Of a DNA stretch of 22,500 bases, positions 1 to 7,409 are shown in pieces (position 1 is the first letter of the stretch; every line of letters starts with the position of its first letter). Below the pieces are notes generated by a model. It ran no database searches and was not told where the DNA came from. It was given only the letters and a program-made list of their open reading frames with translations. The position numbers and the translations under genes are program-made. Source of the DNA: Monoplex corrugatus (Eukaryota > Mollusca > Gastropoda > Littorinimorpha > Ranellidae); contig CM060306.1 in NCBI GenBank assembly GCA_030674185.1, forward strand, positions 47,898,132 to 47,920,631, in the 5' to 3' direction.

Positions 1-520
1 TAAGGATATGTATTTATGTTTTGTTGATTATACCAAGTCTTTTGATTGGGTAAGACACGACGAATTGATCAACCAACTGAAAAGCTCAATCAATATTGAT
101 GGAAAAATCTAAGAACGATAAGGGATATGTTTTGGGAACAAACAACAGCAGTGAGAGTTGAAAACTATATAACCTCTTTTCAAAATATCAAAAGAGGGGT
201 TAGACAGGGATATGTTTTGTCAGATTAAATTTTTGTTCTCACTTTATAGTGAAACCATCATGACAAACCTGCAAGAATGCTCTTTGATAAAGGTTGGAGG
301 AAAAATGATAACCAATCTTCGTTATACAGATGACATCGTTCTATTTACAGAAAATAAGACATACCTACAAAATCTTGTGAATATAATAGAAATGTAAACC
401 AGAAATAAAAGGCTAGAACTTAATAGTAAGAAGACTGAAGTAGTGGTAATCAGTAAGAACGAGAAGTATCCTCATTTAAAATAACAGCAAACGGCACAAC
501 AATGAGACAAGTTGATAAGT

Positions 521-622
521 TTAAATATCTGGGAGTAGTCATCTCACCAGACTGCAGATGCACATTTAAATTTAAATGTCTGGGAGTAGTCATCTCACCA
601 GACGGCAGATGCACATTAGACA
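521..622 (+). repeat. 51-bp in-frame tandem duplication inside the LINE remnant
   Basis: Two adjacent copies (521-571 and 572-622) have an offset of exactly 51 bases, or 17 codons. Each encodes KxLGVVISPDxRCT. Most positions match; differences include TAT versus TGT and TGC versus GGC. The duplication keeps the frame. It is absent from what I know of related elements, so it looks local. Confidence 0.9.
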
Positions 623-1121
623 TATCCAGTAGAACTGGCCAAGCTAAAACAGCATTCAAGAAAATGAAAAACTGGCTTAAAAACAAATGCCTGTCAATTA
701 ATATCAGGAAGAAAGTCCTTCAGTGTTATATAGAACGAATACTGTCGTACGAAGCATGGGCAATCAACAAACAAAGTCAGAACAAGACTGAAGCAGCTGA
801 AATGTGGTTTGTAAGAAGAATAAGGACAGCAAATGAAACAAACGAGGTGGTCTTGAAAGAAATAAGCATAAAAAGAACATTAATTAAGAAGATTAGGAAA
901 AGAAGCCACATTTATAGGACATTTTATGAGGCGAGAGAAAGTTGAGCAATTCAAGTTGTCACACCAGGAAAGCTGGAGGGATATAGAGTACAGATAGACC
1001 CAGGGAGAAAATATTAGACGGTTTCGCAAAGTGGATGGGGACAGAAAGGGTAGGAAATATACTTACAGCAGCAAAAGATTCGTATAGAGGACCATGATCG
1101 CCAACGCGATTCGGCTTTGCA

Positions 1122-1133
1122 CATGATGATGAC

Positions 1134-1179
<46 letters not shown>

Positions 1180-1180
1180 T
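1122..1180 (+). repeat. (GAT)n microsatellite forming the 3' tail of the LINE remnant
   Basis: An almost pure GAT/ATG run with one ACG interruption near 1131-1134. It directly follows the last coding remnant of the LINE. Many non-LTR elements end in short tandem repeats made during target-primed reverse transcription, so this is best read as the element's 3' tail. Confidence 0.85.
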
Positions 1181-1495
1181 GCATGTTGAAAGAATCACTA
1201 GGTCTTCAGCGTGGTCATTAGTGTATAATAAACATGGAATTTTTTGTATTATTTGTTTCGCTAATGTGTGGTAGTCATTTTTTTAAAGTAATTTGATAAA
1301 TCATTTGCAAACACATTGAATAATACCCTGCGTGGTGTATTTCCTGGAAGTACTCCTTTTTGTAACAGAATTTGGTGGAATGTCCGTCTGTGGTATGTGT
1401 GCGCACTTTGACACGTTGGGACATTGATTTTAAGGCGTTGAAATAGTTACCACTGATTCCAGTTTTGTATGATTCCAACATAAAAGCTGCATGCA
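1181..1495. other. Unassigned unique sequence
   Basis: AT-rich sequence between the LINE tail and the first TA/TG microsatellite. I see no convincing coding frame, RNA gene or repeat. Confidence 0.6.
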
Positions 1496-1640
1496 CATAT
1501 ATAAATACATGTATATATGTATATATATATATGTGTGTATGTGTGTGTGTATGTATATATGTATGTATATATATACATATCTGTGTATAATATATAAATA
1601 TATTTTTTATATATATATATATATATATAATATACATATA
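1496..1640. repeat. TA/TG compound microsatellite
   Basis: Alternating TATA, TGTA and TGTG runs with short interruptions. Minus-strand open frames through it (YIYIYI, THTHTH) are by-products of the dinucleotide repeat. Confidence 0.9.
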
Positions 1641-1642
1641 TG

Positions 1643-1722
1643 AAGGAATTAGAGGGGGAGGGAGGGGTACAAAGGGAAGGAGGGAGAGTGAGAGAAATAA
1701 AGAGAGAGAGAGAGAGAGAGAA
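1643..1722 (+). repeat. Left arm of a long inverted repeat
   Basis: The segment reads aggaattagagggggaggga, then ggggtacaaagggaagg and a GA run. Its reverse complement recurs at 2271-2350 with only a few differences. Outside each arm lies a TA microsatellite; inside each is a GA or CT run. The arms are about 550 bases apart. Confidence 0.85.
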
Positions 1723-1726
1723 GAGA

Positions 1727-2190
1727 TGCTGTATGTCACTGGCAGCTCTGAAGGTCTTAAGGTCTTGGTATTCCCTTTTAAAAAGCTCTTGATTGCATAT
1801 TGCTCCGACTATGGCAAGATAATCCATCGAGCAACTAAGAAGGTTCAGAAACAAACCTAGCAGCTTACCCCAACGATGCCTATATAAAAGACCGCAATCA
1901 AACGTTAAACCTACTAAATGAATCAGAACACTCAAAAAAGAAGAGTCGAAAAGTCGAGGAAGAACTGAACGAAAACGAATGCAACTGCACAGACTTATCT
2001 GGACTTCCCCATCACACTGCTAGAAATATGGTAAGCTTTAAAATATGTTAAAAACAAAAATAAACCAGGTATTGACAGAATTACAATAAATAAAGTCCAG
2101 ACTCGTACCAACTTTTTTTTTATCTCGATTTTTATATTTCCCTAATTTACGCTGTAATAGGTACACATACAGATAAATGGAAAACAGGTA
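1727..2190. other. Sequence between the inverted-repeat arms, unassigned
   Basis: This is non-repetitive sequence enclosed by the two arms. A plus-strand frame of about 70 codons (roughly 1836-2048) is open without a recognisable domain or obvious start. A minus-strand frame from 1935 is also open but runs into microsatellite. I recognise neither, and treat both as chance. Confidence 0.5.
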
Positions 2191-2192
2191 TC

Positions 2193-2193
<1 letters not shown>

Positions 2194-2267
<74 letters not shown>

Positions 2268-2299
2268 TTCTCTCTCTCTTCTCTCTCTCTTTTTCTTTC
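2194..2299. repeat. (CT)n microsatellite
   Basis: About 100 bases of CT dinucleotides with a few TTTC interruptions. The 3' part merges into the right arm of the inverted repeat. Confidence 0.95.
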
Positions 2300-2349
2300 T
2301 CTCACTCTCCCTCCTTCCCTTTGTACCCCTGCCTCCCCCTCTAATTACT

Positions 2350-2350
<1 letters not shown>
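2271..2350 (-). repeat. Right arm of the long inverted repeat
   Basis: Reverse complement of 1643-1722. It includes the non-repetitive core ccttccctttgtacccctgc and cctccccctctaatta, so the match is not just low-complexity sequence. Confidence 0.85.
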
Positions 2351-2352
<2 letters not shown>

Positions 2353-2433
<81 letters not shown>

Positions 2434-2605
2434 TATACACATATATTAATACACATATATATATGTATATATATATATGTATGTATGCATGTATGTATGT
2501 ATATATATATATAATATATATACATATGTGTGTCTGTGTGTACATATATATATTTGTATTTATATACAGGGAGAGATATGAAGAAGTAAAGATAGATTGA
2601 TAGAC

Positions 2606-2648
<43 letters not shown>

Positions 2649-2722
2649 AATAGATAGATAGATATCTGTGTGTGCGTGCGTGTCTTGCACACACATACGC
2701 ACGCATGCACACGCGCGCGCGC

Positions 2723-2794
<72 letters not shown>
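2353..2794. repeat. Compound microsatellite: (TA)n, (GATA)n, (CA)n
   Basis: A (TA)n run at 2354-2438 is followed by mixed TA/TG/ATGT sequence to about 2560, GATA repeats at 2590-2664, and TG/CG and CA runs at 2667-2794. The CA run is almost perfect from 2725. Open frames here encode only dipeptide repeats. Confidence 0.95.
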
Positions 2795-2871
2795 TATATA
2801 TTACAGCGTCGTTCTTCACGTAATTTGTGTCAGGAAACTTTCTGAATATTTATCTCTCTGCTCTTACACTT

Positions 2872-3030
2872 GGAGCCAAACTTCATATTGGATGGGATGT
2901 GCTCGCAATTTAATGTTATTTCGATTTCCGGGAACGGACATCTCTTGGAAATTATCTGTCGGATAAGAACCGATCAATAGTCTGCAGATGTGATGATAAG
3001 CGGAAAATTACACGTATACAGCGATTGGCA
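2872..3030. repeat. Dispersed repeat X, copy 1
   Basis: Aligns by eye with 22328-22498. Shared landmarks are cttca..ttgg.tgg near the start, then ggaaattatctgtc, a gat.aata.tctgca block, and an acagcg end. Identity is roughly 65-75 percent with small indels. The Tc1-like element begins 9 bases after the aligned part, so this repeat may be the sequence that element inserted into. The class is unknown; a LINE 3' UTR or a SINE body are both possible. Confidence 0.6.
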
Positions 3031-3041
3031 TTGAATATAAG

Positions 3042-3067
3042 CTACGCACAAAAAGTTAAGGATCACT
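3042..3067 (+). repeat. Left terminal inverted repeat of the Tc1-like element
   Basis: Begins ctacgcacaaaaagttaagg and continues to 3067. It is the exact reverse complement of 4645-4670. The two bases outside it (AG) differ from the right end (CA in the same orientation). Confidence 0.93.
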
Positions 3068-3314
3068 TGCACAAAAATTCATAACTTTCAAAATAAGAAA
3101 GCCAATGCGTTGAAGTTTGGCAAACATTTAATTCCATGCTTTAGTGATAACGATACACAATTGCCTTCAATTTCGAGCAATCGTTTGGTGTGTACATTTG
3201 ATCAAAGTGGGTACGTATCGAAATTTGATTTCCCAAAGTCATTGAAATCACAAGACAGGGCATTCTGATGCTCCCAAAAGTTCAGTAATGCGTGTAACCG
3301 CCATGGCCGTTCTT

Positions 3315-4310
3315 TCACTCGACGCAGCGAGTCCTCATCGAGTTGACCAGGTTGGTGAAGATCCTCTGTGGAAGCGCCTGCCACTCAGCCTGCAGCATCT
3401 GGTAGAGGTGTTGGGCATCCCTGGGAGGGGGGTGGTTGCTCCTCACTTTGCGATCCAGCTCATCCCAGAGGTTCTCAATCGGGTTGAGATCGGGACTGCA
3501 TGCTGGCAACTCCATTCTGTTGACTCCAGACTGCTGCAGGAAGTCGTTGACCACCCTTGCCCTGTGGGGGCGAGCGTTGTCATCCTGGTAGACAGCCGTC
3601 GGTCCCATCTGCTGCAGTGTAGGCACAGCCAGCGGTCGAAGGATCTCATCCCGGTATCGGAGGCCAGTCAGGTTACCCTGTACATGATACAAGGGTGTTC
3701 TGTGGTGAAGGCTGAAGGCCCTCCAGACTATTACAGAACCTCCACCAAAGGCCACCTTTTCTTGGACAGTGGTGTCAATAAAGCGTTGCCCTGGGCGCCT
3801 CCGGACCCTCAGTCGGCCGTCGTTGTGGTTCATGGTGAAGCGTGATTCATCACTGAACAGGACCTGGGACCATTGCTGACGTGTCCACCTCACGTGACGT
3901 CTGCAGAAGGCGCGGCGTGCTGCCCTATGGGCTGGAGTTAAGCGTGGCCGTACAGCTGGGCGACGAGAACGGAGGTTAAACCCATGAAGGCGGTTCCGTA
4001 TGGTCTGCTGGCTGATGTTGATGTTAGTAGCCACCCTCAGCTGCCTTCGAATGATGCTGGAAGAGGCTGTTCTTGTCTGCAGGGCTTGTCGTTCAATGAG
4101 ACGATCTTCACTTGGGTTTGTCTTCTTCGGTCGACCAGATCTGCGTCTTTCATGGATCCTCCCAGTGGCTGTGAAGCGTTGAATCAGTCTGACAATGACC
4201 GAGATGGACACCTGAAGTCGCCTGGCCACTTCTCGCTTGGGAACACCATCTTGGAACCATGCAACAGCTCGTCCCCTCTCAAACTCGCTCAATTTTCGTC
4301 GTGGAGGCAT
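3315..4310 (-). CDS. Tc1-family transposase (DD34E), 331 codons with an early C-terminal stop
   Basis: The enzyme would bind the element's inverted repeats and cut and paste it at TA sites. From the Met at 4310, residues 8-48 form the first helix-turn-helix (EVARRLQVSISVIVRL). GRPKK at 59-63 is the hook between the two DNA-binding subdomains, and a second helix-turn-helix lies at about 84-118. The catalytic domain has FSDESRF (D154), YQDDNARPH (D244) and SPDLNPIENLW (E279), with 34 residues between D244 and E279. The frame is also open upstream to 4418, but the added residues are cysteine-rich and unlike the family, so I prefer 4310. The gene ends at a TGA (3315-3317). The same frame then stays open for ten codons to another TGA at 3282-3284, and these codons look like the usual transposase C terminus. 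The stop therefore looks like a recent nonsense mutation. Confidence 0.93.
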   Translation of the reverse strand: MPPRRKLSEFERGRAVAWFQDGVPKREVARRLQVSISVIVRLIQRFTATGRIHERRRSGRPKKTNPSEDRLIERQALQTRTASSSIIRRQLRVATNINISQQTIRNRLHGFNLRSRRPAVRPRLTPAHRAARRAFCRRHVRWTRQQWSQVLFSDESRFTMNHNDGRLRVRRRPGQRFIDTTVQEKVAFGGGSVIVWRAFSLHHRTPLYHVQGNLTGLRYRDEILRPLAVPTLQQMGPTAVYQDDNARPHRARVVNDFLQQSGVNRMELPACSPDLNPIENLWDELDRKVRSNHPPPRDAQHLYQMLQAEWQALPQRIFTNLVNSMRTRCVE

Positions 4311-4644
4311 TGTCAGATCAGGCCTACTACTGGTGGAATGTCTTCTTATAAAGCCAAGCAAGAGACAGCATCTCACACAGTAACAGCAGTGCTTGCACGT
4401 GCATAATGGTTTTTCCATCTGGCTTGTGCAATGTGTTCAGGCAGAACGGTCCAAAACAAGGTCCTTTTTCGAAAGTTTCCGCTTTTCCGTTTGCGGCCAA
4501 GCTCAGTAGTAGAGAATCCCGTGCAATTTTCGCACTAACACAACATCGCCCACTTACAGCTGAACAAGAATTCATAACAATTTGGCTGGACTGAGAAATA
4601 AATAACAGTAGCGAACTGAGTTTATTACGCACCTGTTTTCTCAT

Positions 4645-4670
4645 AGTGATCCTTAACTTTTTGTGCGTAG
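4645..4670 (-). repeat. Right terminal inverted repeat of the Tc1-like element
   Basis: Exact reverse complement of 3042-3067. Followed by TG and then the flanking TA at 4673-4674. Confidence 0.93.
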
Positions 4671-4674
4671 TGTA

Positions 4675-4923
4675 GAACCCAACAGCAGAAAATTACAGGA
4701 GTGAAGCGTTACTGAAACGGGGAAAACAGCTTAGGTAGGTGGACTGCGCTGTCTCGCTTCTCCATTTTAACCGTTACAAGAAAAACAGAATAGTTTGGTT
4801 ACTCAAGCGATTGATTTCCCAGGTGTTTTGAGTTCGATCGAACGACATACGGAAAGATTAGTGTTTTTCATCTTTGTGTATGTCTAGCAAAACATCAGCA
4901 GTACACCCAGTCACGTAGCGCCT
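4675..4923. other. Unassigned unique sequence
   Basis: Flank of the Tc1-like insertion. No coding frame or repeat recognised. Confidence 0.5.
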
Positions 4924-4968
4924 ATGTGTATGTGTGTATATATATGTATGTGTGTATGTGTTTGTTTG

Positions 4969-4999
<31 letters not shown>

Positions 5000-5055
5000 G
5001 CGCGCGCCTGTATATATACATATATATATGTGAGAGAGAGAGAGAGAGAGAGAGT
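4924..5055. repeat. TG, CG, TA and GA compound microsatellite
   Basis: TGTA/TGTG to about 4989, then an uninterrupted CG run of about 18 bases near 4990-5007, then TATA and a (GA)n run at 5033-5054. Confidence 0.95.
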
Positions 5056-5700
5056 TGTCGTGTGTAATTGAGTGTAATCGGTTGAAGCAGAAAGTCGTGT
5101 CTTTGAGGAATGGTAGTTGAATATGCCTCATACTGTCTTCGTGTAGTTCTACTTGTGTGTTAGCAAGAAGTCTGTATGGTCCGAAGAAGGAAATGTGGCT
5201 CGAGACGTTTGTCGGCCAAGTAATGTCAGGTAACACAGGGCGAAGAACGGTGGGTAGGAGAGAGGCAAACATGAAGAGTGAAGTGGCAGAGCGCATTATG
5301 ACAGTAACCAGGGATGATAGCATGCTTCTGGGTAAATTCATACAACTGTTACCCCGTTCCAAGCAAGTTTGACGGGGAGAGAACTCACAAAGTTTAACAT
5401 ACATCTGTCTTATGCTAAGCTACAAACAAGAAAATGGGATGGGGAGGAGGTTGTGATATTTGTTGATTTTATGAATATTTCTTCGTTTAATCTGTACTGC
5501 GCAGAAATCACTGACACTGTGCTAAAGTGTCGTTTAGTATTTATGTTCATTTTTTTTTTTTTTTTTTGTCCAATTCAAATCAGTCATTAATAGGCCAGTC
5601 GTCGATTTTTTTTCAAGCTCAGATTCATTGATAGATACACCACCACCACCATTTGGTCACGACCAATCTGGCGTACTTGATATATTATCATACGGATGTG
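5056..5700. other. Unassigned sequence with unsupported open frames
   Basis: Open frames exist on both strands (plus 5157-5372, minus to 5404). They overlap, encode no domain I recognise, and the minus one is continuous with microsatellite peptide. A T run lies at about 5551-5567. I see no supported gene. Confidence 0.5.
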
Positions 5701-5749
5701 AACGACCTCCTCTCCCTCTCTCCCTCCACCCCCCCCCCCCCCCCCCCCC
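5701..5749. repeat. CT-rich stretch ending in a 21-base C homopolymer
   Basis: The C run spans 5729-5749 and follows CTCC repeats. Confidence 0.95.
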
Positions 5750-5877
5750 ATTCCCCACTATCAGTTCATCCCTATACATGCACGCACATAGATATAATCA
5801 CATCCGTGAATCTGTCCGTAAATATGTCAGTTATTAACCGTTTCATCCGTATTTAATTCATTAGTTTGGTCAGGAAC

Positions 5878-6357
5878 CGGTACACACACACACAAGCACA
5901 CAAACACACAAACACACAAATAGATATGTATAATAACATGTTTATTACATATATATTTATATGTATATGTTCATTACATATGTATATATACATACAATAT
6001 ATGTGTATATATATATGTAATATATATATATATATATATGTATCTATGTATGTATCTATGTATGTATGTTTACATGAATATACACAAACAAAAAGACCTC
6101 ATCCAAAATGCACACAAACATAAATGTATGCATAAACGAATGAATACGTGTAAATACACATGTATACACGGCCATATACACACACACACGCACCCACGCA
6201 CGTTATTGAGAGATACAGATATATACATACAGACATACTTAGGCTACATATATACATACACACATACATACACACACACATACATTCATACATACATACA
6301 TATGTACATACATACATACATACATGGACACATAGATAGATAGATAGATAGATAGAT
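5878..6357. repeat. Compound microsatellite block: CA, TA, TATG, CATA, GATA
   Basis: CA-rich at 5881-5920, TA/TATG at 5945-6070, mixed CATA/CACA at 6160-6325 and (GATA)n at 6331-6357. Between 6071 and 6160 the sequence is less repetitive but still low complexity. Confidence 0.9.
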
Positions 6358-6400
6358 AATTGATTGCAGATAAACCAAAAAAAAACAAGAAAATAAACTA

Positions 6401-6440
6401 GAATGTTGAGCCCGGTACTTGCCTGTGGCCTTCCTCAGGG

Positions 6441-6443
<3 letters not shown>
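6401..6443 (-). other. Possible Penelope-like or hammerhead-associated remnant
   Basis: On the minus strand the sequence reads CCCTGAGGAAGGCC, then ACAGGC and AAGTACCGGGC. CTGAGGA fits the CUGANGA half of a hammerhead core, and GCC-ACA-GGC could form a short stem II. The expected GAAA after stem II is replaced by AAGT. It also resembles the CCTGA.GAAGGCC..GGCCGAAACG pattern seen near ends of some animal retroelements. Weak evidence. Confidence 0.2.

Positions 6444-6476
<33 letters not shown>
6444..6476. repeat. (TA)n microsatellite
   Basis: A nearly pure TA run. Confidence 0.95.
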
Positions 6477-6478
<2 letters not shown>

Positions 6479-7023
6479 AAGGATTCAGATTCAGTTTCAC
6501 ATTGCTTTTGTTAAAGCGAGAGACAGGCAGACAGACAGAGAGTTCTGGGTGATTCTTTCTTTCTATCAAATGCACAATAAGATATCTCCTACTTCTAGCA
6601 TCCCATCTTCAGCACATAAACGTATGCATGTTTAGAGGCACAGAAACACAAATTCGATTGCCGCAAAAATCATGCGTTTGTGATTGCATGTTCCCACGTC
6701 AAATGGTGCCATCCAGTTTTTATTTTGTTTCTGTAAAGCCAACAGTTGGCATCCAGACAACAGTGCTATATTGTGATACTAGTTTGTTGCTGTCATTTGC
6801 AGACTTCTTCATTTCCATGGAGAGAATTTTGTCCTCACTGATGTCGATTAGTGGTCCACTGAATAATCCCTCTTTGACACATAATAGCACTTATGTGATA
6901 GGAGTCTCTGTGGCATGGGATCATAAAAAAGCGTGGCAGCATGATAAAAGTGACGATCTCTTCTGAATATTGACTGCTATGCCCTCTCCCATGCCACTAT
7001 ACTCACCATTGCACTCTTTTGTA
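6477..7023. other. Unassigned unique sequence
   Basis: A plus-strand open frame of 112 codons at 6628-6966 contains no motif that I recognise and has no supporting context. I do not call a gene. The sequence leads directly into the satellite units that flank the LINE pair. Confidence 0.5.
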
Positions 7024-7125
7024 CCAAACATTCCATGCATTCCAGATTGTCCGCAAAGTTTTGTGTGGTGTATATACACCGAACATTCCATGCATTCCAG
7101 ATTGTACACAAAGCTTTTTGTGGTG
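7024..7125. repeat. ~57-bp satellite, left block (two units)
   Basis: Units L1 (7024-7078) and L2 (7079-7125). Each contains cattccatgcattccagatt, then gtccgcaaag (L1) or gtacacaaag (L2), then ttttgtgtggtg or ctttttgtggtg. L2 is cut at GGTG, where the LINE's 3' end begins. The same units recur to the right of the LINE pair at 12183-12425. Confidence 0.92.
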
Positions 7126-7235
7126 GTAGAAAGAAACTCTAGGGAGAGCTTACAACAGAAGGTCTTCAGAGAAGTAACCCCCTTTAGACAAGTGTTTCGG
7201 CCCTGAATTCCTTACACTCTCGGGGGGCCGGGCCA

Positions 7236-7259
7236 CATCCAGGTCATGACTCCTGGATG
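7236..7259 (-). repeat. Perfect 8-bp stem hairpin in the LINE 3' UTR
   Basis: CATCCAGG and CCTGGATG separated by 8 bases. Conserved in copy B at 10985-11008. Confidence 0.9.
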
Positions 7260-7295
7260 CCCTTCTGCTGTTGTCTATTTTTATTTTTATATTTT

Positions 7296-7380
7296 CCCAC
7301 GCCGTGGAGCGAACCTGGGCGATTCTGCGCTTCAGAACTGCGGTACGCGGTTTTACCAATGTGCTAACGGGGCACACATC
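7296..7380 (-). other. tRNA-like segment in the LINE 3' UTR
   Basis: The minus strand reads GTTAGCACATTGGT, resembling a Pol III A box. About 48 bases later comes GGTTCGCTCCA, resembling a B box (GGTTCGANNCC, 9 of 11). The spacing fits a tRNA, but the stems are imperfect and no functional tRNA is implied. It occurs at the same place in copy B, so it belongs to the family. It could be a captured SINE head or the origin of one. Confidence 0.5.
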
Positions 7381-7409
7381 ATCTGTAGGGTATTTAATCC
7401 TTATGAAGT

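Larger units (their letters stand above)
2..1180 (+). pseudogene. Decayed LINE reverse transcriptase fragment, 3' part of a non-LTR retrotransposon
   Basis: Conceptual translation in shifting plus-strand frames gives reverse transcriptase motifs in order. These are a catalytic block resembling FVDYTKSFDWVRHDEL near 23-67, a KRGVRQG block near 196-216, and LRYTDDIVLF near 317-346, which is a variant of the usual F/YADD box. ELNSKKTEVVVISK follows near 418-460, then a C-terminal block with KYLGVVISPDGRC and EMWFVRRI. Beyond the stop at 943-945, a frame near 1010-1120 still reads DGFAKWMGTERVGNIL and runs into a (GAT)n tail. The frame is broken by stops near 110 and 395 and by frameshifts near 112, 225 and 485. 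The 5' end lies outside the window or is truncated. This is a dead copy of a non-LTR element; the family resemblance is strong but I did not assign a clade. Confidence 0.88.
3040..4672 (-). mobile_element. Tc1-like DNA transposon, nearly complete
   Basis: A 1633-bp unit bounded by terminal inverted repeats of 26 identical bases (3042-3067 and 4645-4670), with two more unmatched terminal bases outside each. A TA lies immediately outside both ends (3038-3039 and 4673-4674), as expected for Tc1/mariner insertion at TA. It carries one transposase gene on the minus strand with a DD34E triad. Size, termini and coding content fit the Tc1 family. A C-terminal nonsense codon in the gene suggests that it is inactive or marginal, but it is clearly young compared with the LINE remnant at the left edge. 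Confidence 0.93.
7126..7409 (-). other. 3' UTR of LINE copy A
   Basis: About 284 bases downstream of the stop codon at 7410. In sense order it has a tRNA-like segment (7380-7296), an A-rich stretch, a perfect 8-bp hairpin (7259-7236), a GC-rich block and the terminal sequence GAGTTTCTTTCTAC. In this element class the 3' UTR RNA is what the reverse transcriptase recognises, so the structured elements are candidates for that role. The same UTR is present in copy B with few changes. Confidence 0.8.

Noticed and set aside
2345..2819. Open frames with CVCV, THTH and IYIY runs
   Set aside because: They are translations of CA, TG and TA dinucleotide repeats.
3288..4406. Plus-strand open frames opposite the Tc1 transposase
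   Set aside because: The minus-strand frame carries the DD34E and helix-turn-helix motifs; the opposite frames have none.
4922..5404. A 160-codon minus-strand frame and an overlapping plus-strand frame
   Set aside because: They overlap each other, have no domains, and the longer one runs through a TG/CG microsatellite.
6628..6966. A 112-codon plus-strand open frame starting MFRGTETQIR
   Set aside because: No motif, no homology that I recognise and no transcript signal. The length is within chance for AT-balanced sequence.
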